Source: Flavobacteriales bacterium
GTDB lineage: Bacteria; Bacteroidota; Bacteroidia; Flavobacteriales; BACL11
Assembly (NCBI GenBank): GCA_002683775.1
Contig: NYTT01000077.1
Span: 1 to 5,857 of the forward strand
DNA length: 5,857 bases
Direction: 5' to 3'
Positions 1 to 5,857 of this stretch are shown one piece after another. The position numbers and the translations under genes are program-made. Each line of letters starts with the position of its first letter. Positions within the stretch are counted from its first letter, which is position 1. Under the pieces are notes generated by a model. That model was not told the DNA's origin. It saw nothing but the letters and a program-made list of their open reading frames with translations, and searched no databases.

Positions 1-369
1 ATCAGATGAATCACCAATTATAGAGACCTTACCAAAATCTTTAGCTTCTTGAATAGCTTTTCTTGACCAAACTCCAGTGTTTAGATATGAAGCATTTCCA
101 TTTATCTTCATTAAGTTGAAAGGAACCATTAGAAATTCTAAACTTGCACCACCTTGTAAAAATAATATTGAATAGTCTTGAGGAACATTAAGCAATTCTC
201 TTACAAGGTCTTTTGCATTATTCATTACGTCAACAAATGGTTTGCTTCTGTGAGAGATTTCAATAAGAGATAAATTATCGTCATTAAAATTTATTACTGC
301 TTTTGAAGCTTCTTTTAATACTTCTTTTGGAAGTATACATGGTCCTGCTGAAAAATTATGTTTTTTCAT
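1..369 (-). CDS. serC: Phosphoserine aminotransferase, N-terminal part (cut by window edge)
   Basis: SerC is a cytoplasmic PLP-dependent aminotransferase that converts 3-phosphohydroxypyruvate plus glutamate to phosphoserine, the second step of serine synthesis; in many bacteria it also serves pyridoxal phosphate synthesis. I translated the minus strand from the ATG at 369-367 and got 123 open codons with no stop before the edge, about one third of the usual ~360 residues. Family hallmarks are visible: NFSAGP at residues 5-10, the substrate-binding ISHRSK segment (38-43, with the conserved His-Arg at 40-41), the cofactor phosphate-binding LQGGAS loop (71-76), and NTGVWS at 97-102, whose Trp101 matches the Trp that stacks on PLP. 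The catalytic lysine lies beyond the edge. The start codon overlaps the efp stop by one base (TAATG), which suggests translational coupling and co-transcription with the upstream genes. Identity is secure; completeness cannot be judged. Confidence 0.95.
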   Translation of the reverse strand, partial: MKKHNFSAGPCILPKEVLKEASKAVINFNDDNLSLIEISHRSKPFVDVMNNAKDLVRELLNVPQDYSILFLQGGASLEFLMVPFNLMKINGNASYLNTGVWSRKAIQEAKDFGKVSIIGDSSD

Positions 370-935
370 TATTCTTTAATTCGTTCTATATAAGCTCCTT
401 TTTCTGTATCAATTTTAATTTTGTCTCCTTCGTTTATAAATAATGGAACATTAATTACAGCACCAGATTCAGTTGTTGCTGGCTTTGTAGCATTAGTTGC
501 AGTATTTCCTTTAACACCTGGTTCAGTAAAAGTTATTTCAAGAACTACATGAGATGGTACTTGTGCAGATAGTGGCATTCCTTCATCCGCATGAAAAAGA
601 ACTTCAATAATTCCTCCTTCTTTTAAGAATTCAACACCTTCAATAAAATCTTTTTGCATCATTATTTGCTCATAATCTTCATTATTCATTAAATGATAAT
701 CATTATTTTCTGAATATAAGAATTGATATTTTCTGTTTTCTACTCTAATGACATCAATTTTTATTCCAGAAGTAAAAGTGTTTTCTAAAAGTCTTCCTGT
801 ATTTAAATTTCTAATTTTAGTTCTAACAAAAGCAGGGCCTTTGCCAGGCTTAACATGCAAAAAAGATACTATTTTCCATGGGTCACCATTGTAGTTAAAA
901 CATAATCCATTTCTAAAATCTGCTGTTGTTGCCAT
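369..935 (-). CDS. efp: Elongation factor P
   Basis: EF-P binds ribosomes stalled on consecutive prolines and promotes peptide bond formation. The product is 188 residues, the normal bacterial length. It has the N-terminal KOW-like domain with the conserved VKPGKGPAF loop at about residues 28-36; Lys32 sits at the loop tip, the position that is post-translationally modified in many bacteria. Two OB-like domains follow, and the C-terminal family signature is present (GAVINVPLFINEGDKIKIDT, about residues 158-177). A loop-tip lysine fits either a modified EF-P or one working unmodified; no modification enzyme is encoded in the window, so this cannot be decided here. The ATG lies 4 nt after the lpxA stop and the stop overlaps the serC start, so it is almost certainly in the same transcript as the lpx genes. 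No frameshift or missing key residue was seen. Placement of efp after lpxA is common in Bacteroidota. Confidence 0.97.
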   Translation of the reverse strand: MATTADFRNGLCFNYNGDPWKIVSFLHVKPGKGPAFVRTKIRNLNTGRLLENTFTSGIKIDVIRVENRKYQFLYSENNDYHLMNNEDYEQIMMQKDFIEGVEFLKEGGIIEVLFHADEGMPLSAQVPSHVVLEITFTEPGVKGNTATNATKPATTESGAVINVPLFINEGDKIKIDTEKGAYIERIKE

Positions 936-939
936 AATA

Positions 940-1722
940 TTATTTTTGATTAAAACCTTTCATGATCCCTCGTCCAGAATTTTGAACAAATGAAATTATT
1001 TCATCTCTCTCTGGTGAGGCATCAATTTCAGTTTCTATTTTTAGTATTGCTTGAGTGTTATTTAGATTTTTCTGATAAAGGATTCTGAAAATATCTTGAA
1101 TTTCTTTAATTTTTGAGTCTGAAAATTCTCTTCTCCTTAAGCCTATTGAATTAATACCTACAAAAGATAGAGGTTCTCGCGCTGCTTTTACATATGGTGG
1201 TACATCTTTTCTTACTAATGAACCTCCCGAAACCATTGAATGTTTACCAATGCTTGCAAATTGATGTACAGCTGATAGTCCACCTATTATTGCAAAATCA
1301 CCTATTTTTACATGTCCACCTAAAGACACACTATTTACTATTATGCAATTATTGCCAATAATACAATCATGTGCTATATGTGCATATGCCATTATTAAAC
1401 AATCATCTCCAACTATTGTTTTTCCACTTGCTGAAGTCCCTCTATTAATAGTTGCACATTCTCTAATTGTACAATTGTTACCTATAATAGTAAGTGAGTA
1501 TTCACCATTAAATTTTAGATCTTGTGGAATTGCAGATATTACTGCTCCTGGAAAAATTCTACAGTTTTTTCCAATTTGAGCACCTTCCATTATTGTTACA
1601 TTACTTCCAATCCATGTTCCTTCACCAATAGACACATTTTTTTCTATTGTAACAAATGGTTCAATCACTACATTTCTTGCAATATTTGTATCTGAATGAA
1701 TATAAGCTAGAGGTTGATGCAT
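940..1722 (-). CDS. lpxA: UDP-N-acetylglucosamine O-acyltransferase LpxA
   Basis: LpxA transfers a 3-hydroxyacyl chain from acyl carrier protein to the 3-OH of UDP-GlcNAc, the first step of lipid A synthesis, as a cytoplasmic trimer. At 260 residues it has almost the E. coli length. The first two thirds are hexapeptide repeats of the left-handed beta helix (for example IGEGTWIGSNVTI and IGNNCIIVNSVSL). The motif AHIAHDC at 114-120 gives His115 and His118, matching E. coli His122 and the catalytic base His125. GGHVKIGDFAIIGG and AVHQF follow, with His137 and His153 at the conserved positions. The residue aligned by eye with the E. coli acyl-length ruler Gly173 is Gly166, which would fit a long 3-hydroxyacyl substrate; that is inference. 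The C-terminal helical region carries the typical GLRRREFS segment. The gene starts 3 nt after the lpxC/fabZ stop and ends 4 nt before efp. Confidence 0.97.
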   Translation of the reverse strand: MHQPLAYIHSDTNIARNVVIEPFVTIEKNVSIGEGTWIGSNVTIMEGAQIGKNCRIFPGAVISAIPQDLKFNGEYSLTIIGNNCTIRECATINRGTSASGKTIVGDDCLIMAYAHIAHDCIIGNNCIIVNSVSLGGHVKIGDFAIIGGLSAVHQFASIGKHSMVSGGSLVRKDVPPYVKAAREPLSFVGINSIGLRRREFSDSKIKEIQDIFRILYQKNLNNTQAILKIETEIDASPERDEIISFVQNSGRGIMKGFNQK

Positions 1723-1725
1723 AGT

Positions 1726-3117
1726 TTATTTTTTTGGTGCTATTTGAGCAAGTAAGTCTGCTTCTGCAACGATTTTACCATCTACAAAACCAACTCCGTG
1801 CATATGACACAAACCTCTTCTTATAGGAGATATTAAACTTAATCTAAAAATAATAGTATCTCCTGGCACAACTTTGCGTTTAAATTTTGCATTGTCTATT
1901 TTCATAAAAAAAGTAAGATAATTTTGAGGGTCTTCTACAGTATTTAATATTAAAACACCACCAGTTTGAGCCATTGTCTCTAACTGCAAAACTCCAGGCA
2001 TAACAGGTTCTTTTGGGAAATGACCTTTAAAATAGTCTTCAGTATCTTTTACAAACTTTACACCAACAATATAATCATCACCAATCTCTCTAATTTCGTC
2101 AATAAACAAGAAAGGGTCTCTATGAGGCAATATTGATTTAATTTTTTCTTTATTGTAAAGGGGTTCTTTAGTAAAGTCTATTTTAGGAGCAGTTTTATTA
2201 ATTTCTTCTTTCATTATTTCTTTTAAATATTTTGCAAATTTAGTATTGTTTTTATGTCCGGGCTTATAAGCAGTGATTTTTCCTTTAATTCTAATTCCTA
2301 AAAGTGAAAGATCTCCAATAACATCTAGAAGTTTATGTCGTGCCGGTTCATTAACATGTCTTAGAGAAAGATTATTGAGGTAACCTTGTTCATTAACACT
2401 AATATCATTTTTATTAAATTCGATCTTGAGATTTAGTAAAGCATCTTCAGAAATTTCTTTCTCAACAACTACAATAGCATTATTAATGTCTCCACCCTTA
2501 ACTAATTTTTCGCTAAGAAGATATTCTAATTCATGTAGAAAACAAAATGTTCTACTTGAAGCAATTTCTGTATTGAAATCTTTAATACTAGACAGAGATG
2601 CATTTTGAATTCCTAAAATTTTTGATTCATAATCAATAGAAACATCTACAATATATGATTTTGCTGGTGAAGCTATTATTTTGGTTCCGCTTTCCTTATC
2701 AAAATATTTTAATTCTTTTTTGATTTCAAAGTATTTTCTTTTGCAGTCTTGAATTCTAACACCAGATTCAAGAATTTTCTCTGAAAATTCTTTTGCACTT
2801 CCATCTAGAATTGGTATTTCAATATTATCTACCTCAATAATTAAATTATCAATTTCATTGCCAATAATAGAGGCAAGAATATGTTCTACTGTTTGTATTT
2901 CAGCAATTCCTTGTTTTAAACAAGTACTTCTATTTGTGCTTAATAAATTAGAAATGTCTGCTTGAATAATTGGCTTTCCTTCAAGATCTGTTCTTACAAA
3001 TACAATACCAGTATCTTCTTTAGCTGGTAATAATCTCATATTAGTTTTAACTCCTGTGTGAATTCCTTTACCACTAAAGCAAATATCATTTTTTAATGTT
3101 TGTTGCATTTCAGACAT
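1726..3117 (-). CDS. lpxC/fabZ: Bifunctional LpxC deacetylase / FabZ dehydratase fusion
   Basis: This is one 463-residue protein with two enzymes. Residues 1 to about 310 are LpxC, the zinc deacetylase acting on UDP-3-O-acyl-GlcNAc, the committed step of lipid A synthesis. It shows SGKGIHTG near the start, TVEH at 76-79 (Glu78, zinc ligand His79), NEPARHKLLD with zinc ligands His261 and Asp265, and KPGHKNNTKF with the catalytic His288. Residues about 320-463 are FabZ, 3-hydroxyacyl-ACP dehydratase: LPHRDPFLFIDEI at 330-342, GHFPKEPVMPGVLQLETMAQ at 365-384 with catalytic His366 and Glu380. Both active sites look intact. The fusion is well known in Bacteroidota. The chosen ATG overlaps the end of lpxD by 8 nt; an in-frame ATG at codon 4 (3108), one base after the lpxD stop, is an equally plausible start. 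No break or frameshift was seen at the domain junction. Confidence 0.97.
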   Translation of the reverse strand: MSEMQQTLKNDICFSGKGIHTGVKTNMRLLPAKEDTGIVFVRTDLEGKPIIQADISNLLSTNRSTCLKQGIAEIQTVEHILASIIGNEIDNLIIEVDNIEIPILDGSAKEFSEKILESGVRIQDCKRKYFEIKKELKYFDKESGTKIIASPAKSYIVDVSIDYESKILGIQNASLSSIKDFNTEIASSRTFCFLHELEYLLSEKLVKGGDINNAIVVVEKEISEDALLNLKIEFNKNDISVNEQGYLNNLSLRHVNEPARHKLLDVIGDLSLLGIRIKGKITAYKPGHKNNTKFAKYLKEIMKEEINKTAPKIDFTKEPLYNKEKIKSILPHRDPFLFIDEIREIGDDYIVGVKFVKDTEDYFKGHFPKEPVMPGVLQLETMAQTGGVLILNTVEDPQNYLTFFMKIDNAKFKRKVVPGDTIIFRLSLISPIRRGLCHMHGVGFVDGKIVAEADLLAQIAPKK

Positions 3118-4138
3118 TACTTGAATTTTTATTTGATTCTAGTGCTTTAAATAGTTCGGGAAGCTTCTTAAATAATATGTAAGATCTTTGAAACTGTTTT
3201 ATATCAAAAGCTAAAGGGCCTTGAACGACAGAACCTATTTTTGTTATACTAGATGCAACACCACTCTGTCCAGCTATTTTTACTTTATTAGCGATAACTA
3301 AATGTCCCGCTATAGCAACTTGTCCACCAATCATACAGTTTTTACCAATTTTTGTAGATCCTGCAATAGCAGTTTGTGAAGCAATAACAGTGTTCTCTCC
3401 AATTTCAACATTGTGAGCTACTTGAATAAGATTGTCTAATTTTACTCCAGCACATATTTTTGTTGAGCCCATAGTAGCTCGATCAATACATGTATTTGCT
3501 CCAATCTCTACGTTATTTTTAGTTACTACATTGCCAATTTGCATTATTTTATTAAACTTATTATTATTTGCAGCAAAACCAAAACCATCTGATCCAAGTA
3601 TTGATCCAGAATGTATGATATTATGAGCGCCTATTTTAGTATCATGATAGATTGAAACATTTGAGAATATTATAGAATTTTTTTCAATAATTACATTTTC
3701 TCCAATGTAGCAATTTGAGTGAATCTTAACATTTTCACCAATTATTACATTATCTTCAATTTTCGTGAATGACCCTATGAAACAGTTCTCTCCAATTTTG
3801 CAATTTTCTGAAATATCAGAATGTTTAGAGATACCAGTCTTATCATATCTCTTTTTGTTATACATTTCAAGTAATTTGCTGAATGATGAATAAGGATCTT
3901 CAACTCTAATAAGAACTGGTGTGATCATTTTTGATTTATCTACTTTAAATGAAGTTCCAACTATTAATGCTGAAGCTTTAGTTGTGTAAGTGTACTTTAT
4001 ATATTTTTCATTAGCTAAGAAACAAATATCTCCAGATTTGCTGTCTTCAATCTTTCCAACCGAGTTTATTAATATTTGAGAATTTCCTTCTATTTTTCCA
4101 TTTATAAAATCAGCTATTTGTTGAACTGTAAAAGTCAT
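3110..4138 (-). CDS. lpxD: UDP-3-O-acylglucosamine N-acyltransferase LpxD
   Basis: LpxD adds the second 3-hydroxyacyl chain, to the 2-amino group of UDP-3-O-acyl-glucosamine, the third step of lipid A synthesis; the family acts as a cytoplasmic trimer. Length is 342 residues, against 341 in E. coli. The N-terminal ~100 residues form the uridine-binding domain (SGDICFLANEKYIKY at about 35-49). A long run of hexapeptide repeats follows (IGENCFIGSFTKI, IGENVKIHSNCYI and others). GSDGFGFA at 182-189 and IQVAHNVEIGENT at 238-250 are diagnostic; His242 corresponds to the catalytic His239 of E. coli. The C-terminal helix (PLAFDIKQFQRSYILFKKLP) is typical of the family. The ATG lies 42 bp after the HD-gene stop, and the TGA falls inside the start of lpxC/fabZ, suggesting translational coupling. 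A promoter-like box lies just upstream (see the entry at 4143-4150). Confidence 0.97.
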   Translation of the reverse strand: MTFTVQQIADFINGKIEGNSQILINSVGKIEDSKSGDICFLANEKYIKYTYTTKASALIVGTSFKVDKSKMITPVLIRVEDPYSSFSKLLEMYNKKRYDKTGISKHSDISENCKIGENCFIGSFTKIEDNVIIGENVKIHSNCYIGENVIIEKNSIIFSNVSIYHDTKIGAHNIIHSGSILGSDGFGFAANNNKFNKIMQIGNVVTKNNVEIGANTCIDRATMGSTKICAGVKLDNLIQVAHNVEIGENTVIASQTAIAGSTKIGKNCMIGGQVAIAGHLVIANKVKIAGQSGVASSITKIGSVVQGPLAFDIKQFQRSYILFKKLPELFKALESNKNSSNV

Positions 4139-4142
4139 AATG

Positions 4143-4150
4143 CAAATCTA
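4143..4150 (-). promoter_or_regulatory. Candidate Bacteroidota -7 promoter box before lpxD
   Basis: On the minus strand these bases read TAGATTTG, an exact match to the TAnnTTTG -7 element described for Bacteroidota housekeeping promoters. It sits in the only sizeable gap of the minus-strand gene run, 4 bases upstream of the lpxD ATG. Used as a promoter, it would start transcription at or very near the ATG and give a leaderless or almost leaderless lpxD mRNA. Against it, I see no TTG -33 element 17-19 nt upstream on this strand, and in such AT-rich DNA the box could arise by chance. Confidence 0.25.
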
Positions 4151-4180
4151 AAAAATTATATTTATTTTAATTGATTTAGA

Positions 4181-5410
4181 TTAAACTGTGGGGTAGCAGA
4201 GAAAATATTTATTTACAGTTTTGTTTAATACCTTAATATCAAATTGATCAGAGGCTAATGTTATATCTAAAACCTTCTCATCTTTCATTAAGATATTAAT
4301 ATTAGATTGCTGAATATTATATGTACTGTTACTTATTTTATTTGAAAAAATAAAATATTCGGCTTCTTTAGTTGAACATTTCTTAAGTTTGCAAAAATTA
4401 TCAATAAGTTTTTCTTTATCATTTTTGCTAAAATCTTTTTTAGAAATCTTTGTCTTTAAGATGTTTCTATTCAACATCATTTTAGATAATTCTGAAAGTA
4501 CAAAATCTTCATTTTTTTTCCAATATTTCAGACATGTATATATTTCATAATCATCAGTTTCAGAAAATAAATGTAATAATTCACTATTGTTTCTAAAATC
4601 TTTTTTGTTAAAATCTTGTTTTAAGAATATCTCTAATGAAGCAGTAACAAAGATTTTATTTTTAGATTTTAAAAGGAATTTAACACGCTCTATTATTTTA
4701 ATTAACATTTGTTCTGCAGAGACAACAGTTTTGTGTAAATAAACTTGCCAATACATTAGTCTTCTTGAAAAGAGAAACTTTTCAATAGAATAAATTCCTT
4801 TCTCTTCAACAACTAATTTACCATCTCTAACATCTAACATATTTATAATTCTTTCTGTTCCAATATTTCCTTCAGTTACTCCAGAAAAAAAACTATCTCT
4901 TTTTAGATAATCTAGCCTATCCATATCTAGTTGAGAAGAGACAAGCTGATGAAGAAATTTTTTTGAATAACTATCTTTAAATATTTGTATTGCAATTGAT
5001 AGTTTTCCATTAAATTGGATGTTAAGATCTTGCATATAAATCAATGACATTTCTTCGTGACTTAATTCCTTGATTATTGTATTTTCTAAAGCATGAGAAA
5101 ATGGACCATGCCCAATATCATGTAGAAGTATAGCAATTTTTAATCCCTCTGCTTCTTTATCAGTAATTATATGCCCTTTTTTTCTTAATTGGCTTATTGC
5201 TTTATTCATTAAATGAAGACATCCAATAGCATGATGAAACCTACTGTGATGTGCACCAGGATAAACTAAGTGTGAAAGTCCTAGTTGTGATATTTTTCTT
5301 AGTCTTTGAAAATATTTATGATCAATTAAATCTTTAATAATTCCCTCATCAATTGTAATAAACCCATAAATTGGATCGTTAATTATTTTACCTTTGTTAT
5401 TTGAAAGCAT
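4181..5410 (-). CDS. HD-domain phosphohydrolase, dNTPase/SAMHD1-like family
   Basis: This is a 409-residue soluble protein of the HD superfamily group related to dGTPases and SAMHD1 (COG1078-like). Numbered from the ATG at 5410, the N-terminus has DPIYGFI (12-18) and YFQRLRKISQLG, then RFHHAIG (57-63, first metal His), LLHDIGHGPFSHALE (95-109, the His97-Asp98 pair), and LDMDRLDYLKRD (161-172, with the closing metal-binding Asp). All metal ligands seem present, so it should be an active phosphohydrolase, plausibly acting on nucleotides; the true substrate is unknown to me. Beyond residue ~240 the sequence is Lys/Asn-rich and carries no motif I recognise. There is no signal peptide or membrane segment. 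An in-frame TTG two codons upstream (5416) could extend it to 411 residues; I prefer the ATG. Homologues commonly sit next to lpxD in Bacteroidota, but a link to lipid A is unproven. Confidence 0.85.
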   Translation of the reverse strand: MLSNNKGKIINDPIYGFITIDEGIIKDLIDHKYFQRLRKISQLGLSHLVYPGAHHSRFHHAIGCLHLMNKAISQLRKKGHIITDKEAEGLKIAILLHDIGHGPFSHALENTIIKELSHEEMSLIYMQDLNIQFNGKLSIAIQIFKDSYSKKFLHQLVSSQLDMDRLDYLKRDSFFSGVTEGNIGTERIINMLDVRDGKLVVEEKGIYSIEKFLFSRRLMYWQVYLHKTVVSAEQMLIKIIERVKFLLKSKNKIFVTASLEIFLKQDFNKKDFRNNSELLHLFSETDDYEIYTCLKYWKKNEDFVLSELSKMMLNRNILKTKISKKDFSKNDKEKLIDNFCKLKKCSTKEAEYFIFSNKISNSTYNIQQSNINILMKDEKVLDITLASDQFDIKVLNKTVNKYFLCYPTV

Positions 5411-5429
5411 ACACAAATAACGTATTTTG
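5401..5429 (+). promoter_or_regulatory. Possible porX promoter in the divergent spacer
   Basis: The 51 bp between the HD gene (start 5410) and porX (start 5462) must hold the start signals for porX and probably for the minus-strand run. On the plus strand, TTG at 5401-5403 is followed after 19 bases by TATTTTG at 5423-5429. This resembles the Bacteroidota TTG / TAnnTTTG promoter but is one base short in the -7 box. It would give a 5' leader of roughly 25 nt. For the HD gene I find only TATTTG, minus strand at 5413-5418, a poorer match. The rest of the spacer is T-rich, including repeated GTTTT units. No hairpin or clear operator was seen. Confidence 0.25.
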
Positions 5430-5461
5430 TTTTCGTTTTCTATAATTAAAAGCTAATAAAT

Positions 5462-5857
5462 ATGATTAAAATTCTTTGGGCAGATGATGAGATTGAATTA
5501 TTAAAACCACATATTATATATTTGGAAAGCAAGGGTTACAACTTAACTAGTGCAAAAAGTGGAGATGAAGCCCTTGAAATCCTTGATTTAAATACATTTG
5601 ATTTAATCTTCTTAGATGAAAATATGCCAGGACTTAATGGCCTTGAAACATTGACTATTATTAAAGAAAAATATGCTAATGTTCCAGTAATAATGATAAC
5701 AAAGAGTGAGGAAGAAAGTATTATGGAAGAGGCAATAGGATCAAAGATAGCTGATTATTTGATAAAACCTGTTAATCCAAGTCAGATATTATTAGCTATA
5801 AAAAAGAATATTGATTCCCATCGTTTGGTTGAGGAAAAAACTACTAGTAGTTATCAG
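5462..5857 (+). CDS. porX: PorX-type response regulator, receiver domain (cut by window edge)
   Basis: I translated 132 open codons from the ATG at 5462 to the edge. The fragment is a complete CheY-like receiver: acidic pair Asp8-Asp9 in ILWADDE, phosphoacceptor Asp52 in FLDENMPGLNGLET, Thr80 in MITKSEEE, and Lys102 in DYLIKPVNP. The string EEAIGSKIADYLIKPVNP and the following VEEKTTSSYQ are characteristic of PorX rather than generic receivers. PorX family proteins are about 515-520 residues and continue into a PglZ/alkaline-phosphatase-like domain, which would lie beyond the window. From published work on relatives in Porphyromonas and Flavobacterium, PorX partners the sensor kinase PorY and is needed for type IX secretion and gliding-related gene expression, and its PglZ domain has phosphodiesterase activity. 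It is divergent from the HD gene. Naming rests on sequence recognition of the receiver only, so the C-terminal domain is assumed. Confidence 0.88.
   Translation, partial: MIKILWADDEIELLKPHIIYLESKGYNLTSAKSGDEALEILDLNTFDLIFLDENMPGLNGLETLTIIKEKYANVPVIMITKSEEESIMEEAIGSKIADYLIKPVNPSQILLAIKKNIDSHRLVEEKTTSSYQ

Noticed and set aside
1343..1579. Plus-strand open frame of 78 codons
   Set aside because: It lies wholly antisense to the well-supported hexapeptide-repeat region of lpxA and its translation resembles no protein I know.
2426..2608. Plus-strand open frame of 60 codons
   Set aside because: Antisense to the LpxC domain, with no start context and no recognisable product; a chance frame.
3432..3626. 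Plus-strand open frame of 64 codons
   Set aside because: Antisense to the lpxD repeats; its hydrophobic look follows from reading the Ile/Val/Asn-rich repeat codons backwards.
3300..3800. Recurring short DNA words such as tctccaat in lpxD (and similar in lpxA)
   Set aside because: They encode the IGEN-type hexapeptide repeats of the beta helix and are protein-level periodicity, not a DNA repeat array or CRISPR.
4148..4180. Imperfect dyad TCTAAA...TTTAGA with inner AATT...AATT between the HD gene and lpxD, as a terminator or operator
   Set aside because: The stem is AT-dominated, interrupted, and has no T-run directly after it in the minus direction; likely chance in this base composition.
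5411..5416. TTG at 5416 as the start of the HD gene
   Set aside because: It adds only two residues (start-Cys) before an ATG that begins a protein with a normal-looking family N-terminus; the ATG is the simpler choice, though TTG cannot be excluded.

Overview
The window is a compact, strongly AT-rich stretch from a bacterium of the phylum Bacteroidota, most likely a Flavobacteriia-like lineage. Three things point there: a single polypeptide carrying both LpxC and FabZ domains, a PorX-type response regulator (a regulator tied to the type IX secretion system), and the gene order porX / HD-hydrolase / lpxD / lpxC-fabZ / lpxA / efp, which is familiar from that phylum. The genes have no obvious Shine-Dalgarno sequences, as is common in Bacteroidota.

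Almost everything is on the minus strand and reads right to left. From 5410 down to 1 come an HD-domain phosphohydrolase, lpxD, lpxC/fabZ, lpxA, efp and the first 123 codons of serC, which runs off the left edge. Spacing is very tight: lpxD and lpxC/fabZ overlap by 8 nt, lpxC/fabZ and lpxA are 3 nt apart, lpxA and efp 4 nt, and efp and serC overlap by one base (TAATG). The only appreciable gap in this run is 42 bp between the HD gene and lpxD. A short 51-bp divergent spacer (5411-5461) separates the HD gene from porX, which is on the plus strand and is cut by the right edge after 132 codons.

Functionally, LpxA, LpxC and LpxD catalyse the first three steps of lipid A synthesis: O-acylation of UDP-GlcNAc, deacetylation, and N-acylation. 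The FabZ half makes the enoyl-ACPs that feed fatty-acid elongation, so it competes for the same 3-hydroxyacyl-ACP pool. EF-P helps ribosomes through polyproline stretches and SerC makes phosphoserine; they look like co-transcribed housekeeping genes rather than parts of the lipid A pathway. PorX, transcribed away from this group, links the locus by position only to outer-membrane secretion control.

This is mainly a conserved housekeeping neighbourhood. I see no mobile element, CRISPR array, structural RNA gene or clearly novel system. The least understood gene is the HD phosphohydrolase. The points most worth a second look are its pairing with porX, the possible leaderless promoter in front of lpxD, and serC as the partner of efp. 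There is no stretch of more than 300 bases without a gene.
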